NCBI GenBank assembly: GCA_030765065.1
Contig: CM060975.1
Coordinates: forward strand, 108,644,094 to 108,708,093
Direction: 5' to 3'
Length of the DNA stretch: 64,000 nt
Origin: Deroplatys truncata
Taxonomy: Eukaryota; Arthropoda; Insecta; Mantodea; Mantidae
A program made the translations under genes and the position numbers. This document shows positions 52,109 through 62,789 of the stretch, one piece after another. The notes under the pieces were generated by a model, which made no database searches, was not told where the DNA came from, and saw nothing but the letters and a program-made list of their open reading frames with translations. How positions within the stretch are numbered: the first letter of the stretch is position 1; the number at the start of each line of letters is the position of its first letter.

Positions 52109-53094
52109 TTTACTATCTCTACTACGTATAGCAAGTAGGGGAAGTATTGTATTCCACCCAAGATACCGAGATTTCACCGGAAATATATGTTTTGAGGCCC
52201 CCTGAATCCAAACAAAAGCATTTTTGGAAACATGTCCGTGCGTGTGTCTGTGTGTGAGTGAGTGTGCCTGTGTGTGTGTCTGTATGTGTGTCTCTGTGTG
52301 TGTCTGTGAACAGCATAACTCAGAAACGTACAGTTGGATAAACACCAAACTTGGTATTTAGGATCAGTATCTTCCAGAGATGCGACACGAAGGTTTTCAA
52401 GAAAATCCCCCAACCCCATATTACCATTTACATGAAACATTTTTCGAAAATTTTCATTTTCTCAAAAATGGCTCTAACGATTTTGATTAAAATATCATAT
52501 GTTTAACATATTTTCATGACAAATAAAATGTATATCTTGAATTTTCTGGGAATGTCTCCAAAAGTATTCTTCATTGTGAACGACTTTTGCATAACTGGTA
52601 AACCATAAGAGATAGACAAACTTTTACTACGCAAAAAATGTAGATCGCGTTAAAATACACAATTTATGTCATATACATTTTTTTGTTGAGTGAACCATTT
52701 TCGAGATATTGCTTGTTATTCCCTTAAACTTTTCAATAATTTTCTCAAATGCGAATTCTTTATTCATTTTTTTTTGTCTTGGATATGCAAAGAGTATTAA
52801 TCTGTGGCAAAGAGAATGGTGCTGCGCATAGCAACCAGCTATTAAGAGATATGTCTGTGCTTATATTGCCCTTGCAAATACAAAACAAGGGGAACATAGT
52901 AGGCCTTAAGCGATAGTCAAATATTTTTAGAACTGTTTGCTATGTGTAAAATGTAATTGTCTTTGCATATCAAAAGATCGTTTCTGCAAATGTTTATCTC
53001 GATTAATATGAAGTAGATGGAGAATAAGAGTTTGTAAAAACAGTTTGTACGAGAGTAGAGAAACTCATGTGAGTGTAACACATTAGATTTTTTT
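52109..53094 (-). repeat. R1 dispersed repeat, copy (reverse, ~985 bp) inside the fold-back transposon
   Basis: Reverse copy from TACTATCTCTACTACGTATA to GAGTGTAACACATTAGATTT. It carries a TG/CTG microsatellite at 52239-52310 and also the extra 5' module (CTTAAGCGATAGTC at about 52910 and AAACAAGGGGAACATAG). It sits near the middle of the fold-back element, so it is younger. Confidence 0.85.
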
Positions 53095-53430
53095 ATCTAG
53101 GGGAGAACTTGAAAAATAAATTGTATGTAGAAAACCCTATACATTGAAAGAACTAAAAGAAAACAGGCGAGAAATTCAATTTCGGGTATTGACACTTTCC
53201 AGTGTGAATGAAATCTCATGAGAAGATGCCAGAAATATGCGAATAGAAAAGGACATTTACAACATCTCTTACGATAAGCTATATGCTTATTATCAATGTA
53301 ATTGTAACGGTAAATGTGAGAACTGAGGTGGTTGCGGTGATATTATAACTGTTCGGCAGAAGCCGGGAGCTGCGGCCGTCGATGCGCAATCCGCCGTGCG
53401 GTGGCCACAGTATGAAAGAAAAGCACTGTA
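53095..53430 (+). pseudogene. Right arm of the second fold-back transposon, transposase C terminus
   Basis: Plus-strand LKELKENRREIQFRV (one residue short) and then, after a further indel, SVNEISxEDARNM-like sequence correspond to the arm at 19810. It is followed by GAACTGAGGTGGTTGCGG and the outer tip. Confidence 0.65.
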
Positions 53431-54731
53431 GAATGGGTCGAGATGATATCTTAATTATATACAACATGCGGAAACAATCTTTAGTTATTTTTGTTAGTAA
53501 CGAACTCAGGGAGTTCAGAGAGAAGGAAAAGAAAATAGTATGTACCTATATCTTCAAAATGTTCCATCAGATGACGCAATTCAACAAGACAAGACATAAA
53601 TTTTATATTATTATATAGTAAAATTTTTCCTACCTTATGGTTCCCAAATTAATAAAATTATACAAAATAAAAACTGAATGAAGAGTGCACCGGCTATTTG
53701 CAACAAAAATAAATTATGATTTGCGTTTTATCCTTCTTGTCAATATTTCAAACGCAAAGCATTTTAATAAAACATATTACAGTCGTTTAGTAAACCATAA
53801 AGAAAATTTTTCCATGGGGGATTTCTATTTATAAAATTCTCTCCTGGTTTATTTAAAGAATGTCTAACTCAAATATGAAATTTGGTTATCAGGTATCCTT
53901 GATGTCAGTCCAGTTCAAGAAAGAAAGTATATCATTTCTACCAGAGAGGCTGAAAATAATTCATTTTTCAAAATATTTGGTGATTAGCTTTTGCAAACAC
54001 CATATGAAGTAATAATAGGCATCTCAGCTACAGATTTTAAAATGTGCGCTGATGTTTCTTGTACCTGTTCTCTTGATGTTTTCAACACCTTGTAGACAAT
54101 TTTCGGGCATATATATTGTGAAGACAGAGAAGAATTATAAGTTAATATGGTAGCGTGATTTTGTAGTCTTTGGAAACACTGAATACAGATATAAAATTTT
54201 AAGACGAACAATTTTGTGTAGGAAGCTGAATCCTTTCTCCAATTCGGAATATTAAGCTGAAGGAATTCTTAATGTCTATCTGGGCCATGTTTCGGTGACG
54301 TTAACCCATCTGGTTTTAGCAGATGGTTTTCATGTTTCTGTAGCCGATGCTAAATTCTGTTTCTTTCAACATGTACACAAACTATGCGTTTCCGCGTTCC
54401 CTTCTCCTGACTGGCTAAACATGTAAGCGCTTGCTGGCTCCTTAGAGTGTCTTACATAACACGTGGAGGCGACAGCAAAACAGAACCCGACATATGCTAA
54501 TGCAATATTTGAAGGTTTAAACGATACCATAATTATAAAGAACGTTCACCTCATCCATTTATGGAAATCTTCCTTTCACTTCGACGTCTAATTCTTTTAC
54601 GCGGTGAAAATAAACAACATACAACAAAGTATTCATGTTTTTGCTAAATGTTTTCCTTAGCCATGCTTCAGAACGCATTTTCCTTTTGTAAACTCTATGG
54701 CTAAGCGTCATATAGATTAATTTTTCACAGT

Positions 54732-54766
<35 letters not shown>

Positions 54767-55668
54767 CTGTGTTAACAAACAACGAGTTTTCTCATTAATG
54801 AGAATGGGCTAGGTTATGTGATAAGCGAACGCACCTGCTCTCGTTACGATGAGTACAGTTTATACCATGCATTCGATTTATAGCCGGGTCACAGATCGCG
54901 TTTATGCGTGTGACCTCGGTATGTACAGTTGGCTTCAAATGTTTTCCGATGGACCAAGGGATGTAGATGAAGAGGGGGAAGAAATGCCTTTTCGACTAGT
55001 CATGCCTGGCTATAGCCAACTTAAGTGCCGGTATCGTCTCAAAGGTCATATTTACTTCCTTGTATGCTGGTTTAATTCAGCGACTGACTCTAAGAGGAAA
55101 GAAGACGAAACTAAATACTTTTCTCATTACTATATCTATTCAAGCGAAATAAATTAACATTTTCTTTGCATAAAATGTTGTTTAAAAATCAAATATTGCA
55201 CTCTTTATGCGGGTGCTATGCAAGTTTAAAAATCAGTAATTTTCTTGTGAAACAAGGTTCGCATAATGTATATCTTGTTTTTAACGTTTGCTGCTAGTAA
55301 TAAATAATAATCATAATAATAATAATAGTTTCATATTTATCACCAACAGAACGTTCTACGCAAACTCAGAAGCAGTGGGTATTTATTACTTTGAATATAA
55401 GTTCTTTTTGTTTTTTAATTGTCAAAGATATTGATCATAATGTTTAGCGCTAAGTGTGTAGTTCCATACAGTTGGCACATTCAGTTCTGATAATATCCAA
55501 GTAACGTTTTAGAAATATGGAGGCAAAAGTAATATTAATGCCAAACTGTTGAAGCAGTATGGACACAATTAAGTGCAGCATTAAATTTTCTTCAAAATGA
55601 GATATATATTTTGTTTGTTACTGAAAAACGAATAAAGATTGTTTTATTTGAAACATAATTCCCCTTAC
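53431..55668. other. Unassigned region with a short uncharacterised open frame
   Basis: About 2.2 kb. 53620-53900 contains faint R1-like blocks (CACCGGCTATTTGCAAC, TTCCATGGGGGATTTC) that may be a very old copy. The plus-strand frame 54849-55157 (102 codons, MSTVYTMHSIYSRVTDRVY...) has no recognisable domain and lacks supporting context; I do not call it a gene. AAT microsatellites lie at 54733-54766 and around 55300-55330. Confidence 0.35.
54733..54766. repeat. (AAT)n microsatellite
   Basis: Perfect AAT/ATA tract of about 34 bp. Confidence 0.93.
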
Positions 55669-55682
55669 ACACACACACACAC

Positions 55683-55715
<33 letters not shown>
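55669..55715. repeat. (CA)n microsatellite
   Basis: CA tract of about 47 bp with one CG interruption. The flanks do not obviously match R1, unlike most other CA tracts here. Confidence 0.95.
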
Positions 55716-55716
<1 letters not shown>

Positions 55717-56084
55717 GAGAAAGGAAGAAAAACCGCACCAGTCGTATAGTGGACGTAGAGTAAAAACACCTATGTAGGCATTATATCCAAAAGGAGAAAA
55801 TGTTAATAGATACGAGGAAATAACGTTTAGCGCAAACTATGCAGTTTCTATATAGCTGTTTTATTCGGTTAGGATAACATGTAAGCTAAATTTCCAATAT
55901 TGTGACCCGAAAGTGATAATACAGACAGGTTGATGTGCTTTTGTTGCAATTGGTTCATTTGAAAGCACTATATTCTGAAAATTAAATTGCTTTTAAGTTA
56001 CAAATCTGAAGATGCCCCCCCCAAAAAGGTTTTGTATTACGATTCACGTTCTGAATTCTTAAAATGCTTCTCTTCCCTGGTCTT

Positions 56085-56660
56085 GAATGGAATGGGATGT
56101 GTAACGGAGGGGACTTGACCCTGATCTAGTGAATGAGGGTATTGTGCTTGTGCCCCTCGAGGGGGCCTCCCGGGAGAGAGGGACGGGGTGAGAGACATCG
56201 AGACACCGAGCAGCCGGAACCAGGAGTGACGGCACAGCAATGACAAGGTTCCTATAGATTCCAGATTGAGACGCCGTGACAATCGGGCAGGCAAACCGAG
56301 GATCTCACCCCACACAGAGGGTCAAACGTCCCCCAAGAAGCGGTCCGCATACCCCGGCAATTAGCCGAAGACCGAGATAGTGGATAAGGTTCCACAGAGA
56401 GCATCCTTTTTCTCTGCCACGCCGCACAGAAATACCATCGCCGACATTTTCAACCCTGAAACAGACCTAACGGAGTTAAGGATGAATGAAATGAGGAATG
56501 GAACGATATTTGGGGTCAGAGAAATCATATCAGCATTCGCCTGACGACCCGGGAAAACTCTCGAAAAAAACCCGTGGGTCAGATCGGGCGGTCGCCGGGA
56601 AGCGAACTAGGAATCTCCCGAATGCGAGTCGCACGCGTTACCGTGGCGCCACCTGGACGT
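56085..56660 (-). repeat. Composite tRNA-derived SINE (type A)
   Basis: Head on the right (B box region GGGAGATTCCTAGTTCGCTTCC on the minus strand, about 56600-56622). The body matches the 12122, 20170 and 58052 copies (AGCATCCTTTTTCTCTGCCAC, ATACCATCGCCGACA). The flanks give no clear duplication. Confidence 0.8.
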
Positions 56661-56739
56661 AAACTGGAAGATCCGTAGTTCAAATCTCCTATATGACATT
56701 GAAATTTTCAATCTGATTCTAGCTTTCCAACCTAGTCCA

Positions 56740-57840
56740 ACACACGGCTTGAGTGAAAGAGTCTTCTTGCTAATTGAGATGAAATGCCATTACAAACTTC
56801 GTTGTAAATATAAGAAGAATGAAATAGCTCAAACGATAGTCAGAATTTTATGTGATGTTTCTTGAAATTCCACACTCTTTTCATTACCACGAGAACGTGT
56901 TCCATTCACATATCCTTCTCTTCTCACCATTCTACAAATCCTTTTTTCTAAATCTCATTTTTCTGTCTACTTCTTATAATCCAGATGAACTTCCAAATCA
57001 CATTTAGCCCATCTCTGTGGTGTGGGGGTCTGCCTCACATTCAAGAGGCCCCGAGTTCGAATCTCGGTTAAAGTGAAATACCTGGGTAAAGTTTTACCAG
57101 GGTTTCCTCTTATCCTGAGAAAATGAATGTTAGATTCTAATTTCTAGGGACCTTGGGCCCATTTGAGCATGATTTTAGCCATTTCGTTCATTCACCGTCC
57201 GTAATGGCCTACGCGTTAAAGGACTTTAATTAAATACCAAAAGAAAAGTTCACATTTACACATTTCGTTGTAGTATACGTAGATAAAGCAATAATCACAT
57301 TTTCAAAAAGCATATCACTACGTGATGCTTTGGAATTCCATGCTATTTTTATGACCGCGACAAAAACGAAACGAATAGCGACTTCTCAGTTACAAAAAGT
57401 ACTCAAACCAATAAAAAAAAATCTGGGAAATAGTTAATCTCATAAAATACACGTATAACAAACTGCGTGCTTTAACAGGATCTGCATTTCTTGTGTAGTG
57501 AAACTTTGTCCAATCTTTTAGAGTTTACCAATTATACAAAAGTCATTCAGAATGAAGAAGACTTGAGAGGCTCTTCTCAGTCAGTTCAAAATATATATTT
57601 CGTTAGTCATGAAAGTATTTTGAACAGAGAATATTTTAATCAGAATCATAGGAGCCATTTTTTGAGAAAATAACAAATTTCGAAAATTTTTCCATGTAAA
57701 GGTTTGTTCAGGACGGGGAGATTTTCTTGAAAATCCTTGTCACATCTTTGAAAAATGTTGAACTTAAATATAAAGTTTGGTATTTAACCGACTTTTCGCT
57801 CTGGATTTATATTGTTCACAGACACGCAGGCAAATGGACC
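56740..57840 (+). repeat. R1 dispersed repeat, diverged forward copy split by a SINE
   Basis: Forward blocks in order: AACGATAGTCAGAATTTTATG, TTCATTACCACGAGAACG, then after the SINE ACAGGATCTGCATTTCTTGTG, TTTACCAATTATACAAAAG, CCATGTAAAGG and TGTTCACAGACACGCAGGC. The copy ends where the CA tract would be and the next forward copy begins. Confidence 0.7.
57007..57249 (+). repeat. tRNA-derived SINE (type C, 243 bp) with 9 bp target duplication
   Basis: Starts GCCCATCTCTGTGGTG, with a strong B box near 57053 (GAGTTCGAATCTC). TCACATTTA flanks it at 56998-57006 and 57250-57258. The body includes TACCAGGGTTTCCTC and the tail is A-rich. Only one copy was seen in this window. Confidence 0.82.
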
Positions 57841-58051
57841 TTTTGCTATAAAATATGTGTTGCATTCACATGACTTTCTCTACTCACTCTTCTACAAACT
57901 ATTCTTGCAAAACTTACTTTGCATCTATGTCATGTTAATACCGGTAAACCTTCATCACTTATTTTCACAGTTCGTTGTAGGTATAACCAGAACATATTAA
58001 GCTAAAGCGATAGCCAAATCCATCAAAGCTGATCGCTATGTGATAGCTTTG

Positions 58052-58565
58052 GATTGGTTGGCTAGTGGATATTGTGCCTACACCACACAAGGAGGCGTCT
58101 CCGGGAGGAAGAATGAGGCGAGACAAGACACCGAGCGTTCGTAACCAGAAGCGAAGACTCAGGAATGGCAGGGTCCTTAAGTTTTCAGATAGAGACTCCC
58201 CGTCAGACGGACAGGCAGACCGAGAACCCCACCCAGCACAGAGTGGGTTCTATACCCCTCAAGGAAGTTAGGATACTCCCAACAGCCAACCGAAAGTCGA
58301 GGGACGGAGAAAGTCACAAAAAGCGTCCTTTTCCCCTGCCACACTGCACCGACACCATCGCCGACACTTCCTACCCTGAAAGAGACCAACGGATGAAATA
58401 CGAAGGGAAATAATTGGAGATGAAATGGAGGTTCAGGAAATTCGGGAATGTGAGAATCCTTCCCAGCATTCGCGTGGCGACCCGAAACCTCACGAAAAAA
58501 AACATGGCCCAGGAAGGTCGGCCAGAGGAATCGAGGCCACGACCTCCCGAATACGAGTCACTGAC
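58052..58565 (-). repeat. Composite tRNA-derived SINE (type A) with 12 bp target duplication
   Basis: A 514 bp reverse copy flanked by GTGATAGCTTTG at 58040-58051 and 58566-58577, inserted in R1. The body matches the 12122 family. Open frames in it are spurious. Confidence 0.9.
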
Positions 58566-59001
58566 GTGATAGCTTTGAAATTCTGTTCTCTTTGTATGAA
58601 CACGAGAAGGAAATAAAGAAACAAAGAACGAAAGAAAAAATAAAGAAAAACAATAGCTATTTGCATTTGAGAGACGTATAAAGTATTTGAAAATTCAAAC
58701 CAATAACAAAGAAAATTTCAGAATAAGTAAAATATAAAAGTTATTTCACATAAAATAAAAATGTTATTTGATATAAATTTTGTGCTTTAACAAGATCTAC
58801 AGTTGTTGTGCAGTAAGATTTTGTCTCTCTCTCTCTTACGATTTACTAATTATCAAAAGACATTCACAAAAAAGATTTACGGACTATTCCTAGAAAATAA
58901 AAGATATACATTCTATTTATCATGAAAATAGCTTAAACATATGTATTTTAATCAAATTCTGTTTTTAACCAACCTTTTGCTTTTGAGTTATGCGGTTCGT
59001 A

Positions 59002-59034
59002 GATACATACACACATACACACACACATTCACAC

Positions 59035-59072
<38 letters not shown>
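59002..59072. repeat. (CA)n microsatellite inside R1
   Basis: About 70 bp of CA-rich sequence at the conserved R1 position. Confidence 0.95.
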
Positions 59073-59075
<3 letters not shown>

Positions 59076-59093
59076 GACCATTTTCTAAAAATG

Positions 59094-60916
59094 AATCCTT
59101 GGATTCAGGGGCTCACAAACGTGATTTGTGATGAAATTACGACATTGAATTTTTAGATGGAACACAATACTTTCTCTACTTACTGTAGCTACGTAGTAGA
59201 TAAAGTAAGAATGCTTACTTTTGTCGCGGTAACTTTCGTGTTATCTTATTTGCTGAGCGCCTGTTATTGTTTTACTATTTTGAATTTTGAGTTCTTTGTC
59301 CTCCGGCTAGCTATTATACCCAGTCGAGCAAACCTCTTAAACAGGGTGTGTACTCGGAAAGGAGTTGTTACTAAAAGATAACACTGATAAAAGAATTTGT
59401 TTTTACACTTTTATTGCTGTCACACTTCATTAATTTCACAGATTTACTTTTGATACACGCCTGACTGAAACTGTTATGTTTTCGAATGTAATTATAATCA
59501 CCTATTTGCAGCACATTATTAATTCGCGTATTTCACATTTTATAACTAGCTTTACGACGCGAGAGATTCTGTAGAACTGCGCGACGTGTAACCCGTGGAT
59601 GATTCTGTTGAACTGTGCGACGTGTAACGCGTGAATGATTCTGTCAAACTGAGCAATACTTGTCTCTGGCTTTAGCTTTTTATACTCCCTCACCCCCATA
59701 TGCCTAAACATTATAACAGAGCTGCTATTGCTTAATAAAGCGCGCCAACATTAGCGTCTATTTTTATATCCAATCAAAATTACGAACACATATGCTCTAG
59801 GGAAAATATTCCCTCCATTTCTACAGAAAAGCGCGCTACTCTGACGTCATTTGTTTGTCTCTTCTAATTGATAAACAACTCACCCCCTCGTTTCATTGTT
59901 ATCCGCTCCTATTGTCAGTTTCAGTGAGGCCGTGTAAACTTATTTCCTAACAATGCTTATAAGTAACAAACATCTCAAATCATTGTCATACAATAATGTT
60001 AATTTACACTACAATCACTCTGGCATTCACAGTGTTGTGATATAAAATACTGCCTCACTTTGGATTCAGGGGTCTCAAAACGTGTATTTCCGTTGAATCT
60101 CGTTATTCAATTTTTTTTGGAACGCAATACTTTCACTAATTACTGCAACTATGTAGTAGATAAAGTAAAGATGCTTTCTTTGGATTCAGGGAGTCTCAAA
60201 ACGTGTATTTACATTAAATCTCATTCAATTTTTGGGTGGAATACAATACTTGTTCTACATACTGTAACTACGTAGTAGGGAAAGTAAAAATGCTTTCTTT
60301 GGATCCAGGGAGTCTCAAAACGTGTATTTCCGTTCCGAGTATTAATCTCGTTATTCAATTTTTGGATGGAATACATACTTGATCTAAATACTGTAACTAC
60401 GTAGTAGAGAAAGTAAGAACGCTTTGTTTGGTTTCAGGGAGTCTGAAAACGAGTATTTGCGTTCCGAGTATTAATCTCGTTATTTAATTTTTGGGTGGAA
60501 TACAATACTTGTTCTACTTACTGTAACTGCGCAGTAGAGAAAGTAAAAAATGCTTTCTTTGGATTCAAGGGGTCTCAGAACGTGTATTTCCAGTGAATCT
60601 CTTTATTGAATATTTGCGTGGAATACTATACTTTCTCTACCTCCTGTAGCTATGTAGTAGAGAAGGTAATAATGCCTTTCTTTGAATTCAGGGGGTCTCA
60701 AAGCGTGTATTTCCGATGAATCTCTTTATTGAATTTTTGGATGAAATACAATACTTGCTCCACTTACTGTAACTACGTAGCAGGGAAAGTGAAAATGCTT
60801 TCTTTGGATTAAGGGAGTCTGAAAACGTGTATTTCCGGTAAATCTCGTTATTCAATTTTTGGGTGCAATACAACGCTTTCCCTACTTAAGATAGGCAAAT
60901 AATAGAGACAGTAAAA
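59094..60916. repeat. Tandem array of the R1 3' end (~120-130 bp monomer, eight units)
   Basis: Units start at about 59094, 60058, 60178, 60297, 60425, 60557, 60680 and 60802. Each begins CTTTGGATTCAGGG(A/G)GTCTC or a close variant and ends with CTACGTAGTAGAGAAAGTAA. The first and second units are separated by the solo LTR. Units differ by substitutions and small indels; two neighbours (60297 and 60425) share an extra GTTCCGAGTATTAATC. The array ends near 60916. Confidence 0.88.
59222..60057 (+). repeat. Solo LTR candidate (836 bp)
   Basis: Begins TGTCGCGGTAAC and ends AAATACTGCCTCA, with CTTT immediately outside both ends (59218-59221 and 60058-60061). TG...CA termini and a 4 bp duplication fit a solo LTR. 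The last ten bases are identical to the R2 terminus, but the body is otherwise different. It interrupts the R1-end tandem array. Three short imperfect direct repeats of GAACTGxGCGACGTGTAACxCGTG type lie at 59570-59650. Confidence 0.75.
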
Positions 60917-61534
60917 AGATGAGCTGTGGAGTAGATAAGCGGCTGGTTGTCGTTACGGCATCTTATATGCAACCAAATAGGAAAAGTGTAGCTTAGGTGT
61001 AACTTTAAATAATTTCTGGCCTAAATTGTTGTCACGATACACGGAAAAGTCATACTTTATAATGACATTATGAGAATAAAGAATACATGTTAGTTGCTAA
61101 TAGGTAGAGAAAGCAGTAAATATTGAAAACCGAACCATTTTGTTTTAACACTTGCTTGTTATACAATGACATGATGCCTCTAATTCCTAAAAATTAGTTT
61201 TTATACTGCTTATGTCGCTGTGTTGTAACGTTATTGCTGTTTTCTTTTTACAGTTATTACATTCTTACATCCAAGTCTAAGGGAAATGTGTTGGAATGAT
61301 ATTTTCTTTAGCCTATTACATCCCTTAACCTTCCTTGTAGAGCAGATGTGAACCAAGGCACCAGGCATTACCTCTCGATAAGACAACCGTTTTCCCCGCT
61401 ACCGGTGGAACGGAAAACATTTGGAGCCGTCTGTACACTAGCGCACTAGCGGTGAATGACCCGCTCAAAGCTGCGATTTTGAGCTGTGGGGTTAGTTTCT
61501 GCCTTCTGTTCGAGCTGTAAAGACTAGTTTGTTC
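60917..61534. other. Unassigned spacer
   Basis: No recognised repeat. The minus frame 61325-61543 has no domain. Confidence 0.35.
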
Positions 61535-61539
61535 ATTTT

Positions 61540-62787
61540 GCACCCTAAAAGTGAAAGTCTATTCAAGACATATGTGCTGTTGGGGGAAAAATTTGGGGGA
61601 AAAATATTTATTTCTCTACATTGTCTCCTTTCAGTTCGATACACTTTGCCCAGAGATGTCCAATAGCTTCGATACCTTCGATACCGTCGAGTTCTGCAAA
61701 ATAGCCATAAACTGCAGATTCCAACTCTTCAATGTTGGTAAATCTTTTACCATCAAGCTATTTCTTCAACTTTGGAAACAGAGAATAATCAGAGGGGGCT
61801 AAATCTGGCGAATAGGGTGCATGAGGAAGCAATTCGAACTTTAACTCATTGATTTTGCCCATGGCGATAATGGATGTGTGAACTGGTGCATTGTCTTGAT
61901 GAAACAAAAACTTTCTTTTTCGTCAAATGCAGTCGTTTTTGTTTGATTTCATTATTCGAACGCTGCAATAAGTTCGCATAATACTCACCATTGATTGCTT
62001 TACCTTTTTGAAGATAATCAATGAAAATTATCCTACGCGCATCCCAAAAACCTGGCGCCATGACCTTGCCTGCAGATGGAACTGTCTTTGCCTTCTTTGG
62101 TGCCAAGTTCTCCCCACTGTTTTGACTGTTTCTTCGTCTCAGGTGTGAAGTGATGGTCCCATGCTTCATTCATGGTTATGAATCGACGCAAAATCTCGGC
62201 TTTAATTGCACCAAAACATCGCCAAACACTCGACAGAAACATCATCACGACATTGTTTTTGTTCCATTGTGAGTAAACGCGGCATCCATCTTGCGCACAG
62301 CTTTAACATATCTATATTTTCAGTCAGTATGCGATGTACATCATTTTTTGAAATGCCTACGATGTCTGCTAGCTCGCGTACTATCAGTCGACGGTCATCC
62401 AATACCATTTTGTGGATTTTCTTTGGTCGACCACTGCTATGTTCGTCTTGGCAACTTTACGGCCTCGCTTAAACTCTGCCACCCAATATTTTACTGTTGT
62501 AAACGAAGGAGCAGACTCCCCGGAGTAGAATCTAGCTCAGCTTTAATATTAGTTGGACAAAGACCTTATGAAAGTATTGTATCACATAACGATGGCCACT
62601 TTTATCCATGTTTACAAATTTGCTCTGAGATCGTTTACTATTGATAGCTGCCAAACAATTACTAAACAACGTAGCTTCATCAAACTTCAAACTTAAGCTT
62701 TATAAGGTTGGTACTTTCTACCATAGTCATTTGTTTGAAACAACCACTATCTGTACGTCAGGTCGGATACTTCTGGGACTGCTCCCA
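61540..62787 (-). mobile_element. mariner-family transposon, second copy
   Basis: Same element and orientation as at 1-1108. The outer end at about 62755-62787 carries CAGGTCGGATACTTCTGG next to a TA at 62788-62789. The other end is placed near 61540 from length and from the end of transposase homology; its terminal repeat is too decayed to define exactly. Confidence 0.82.
61600..62609 (-). pseudogene. mariner transposase pseudogene, all domains present but broken
   Basis: The start codon at 62609 gives MDKSGHRYVIQYFHK. Frameshifted HTH regions follow, with VRELADIVGISKNDVHRILTEN intact in frame at 62340-62400. The catalytic domain starts with RFITMNEAWDHHFTPE: the expected DE pair reads NE, so the first catalytic Asp is Asn. 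The second block QDNAPVHTS is present in a shifted frame near 61880-61900, and the third, PHAPYSPDLAPSDYSLF, near 61790-61840, followed by a stop (KK*LDG) and the C terminus to about 61610 (IEELESAVYGYFAELDG). Several frameshifts and stops occur. Confidence 0.85.
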
Positions 62788-62789
62788 TA

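Larger units (their letters stand above)
51460..53430. mobile_element. Second fold-back transposon copy, split by R1
   Basis: The left arm (about 51460-52060, minus-oriented) and right arm (about 53095-53430, plus-oriented) are inverted copies. The tips are AGTGCTTTTTCTTTACAC on the left and, inverted from the right, AGTGCTTTTCTTTCATAC; both continue TGTGGCCA(T/C)CGCACGG. Deeper blocks include GAAACAGTTATAATA and GTGAATTTCTTGCCTGATG, the transposase C terminus. The central part is occupied by an R1 copy. The arms match those of the 17745-20015 element, so this is a family. Confidence 0.75.
57845..59217 (+). repeat. R1 dispersed repeat, forward copy split by a SINE
   Basis: 5' end TGTGTTGCATTCACATGACT then ACTTTCTCTACT; the 3' end is GTAGCTACGTAGTAGATAAAG. 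After the SINE (58052-58565) it continues TTCTGTTCTCTTTGTATG. A CA microsatellite at 59002-59072 is at the family position. Its last ~120 bp is the first unit of the tandem array that resumes at 60058. Confidence 0.8.

Noticed and set aside
54849-55157. 102-codon plus-strand gene
   Set aside because: No recognisable domain, next to a microsatellite, and no supporting neighbours or splice context.
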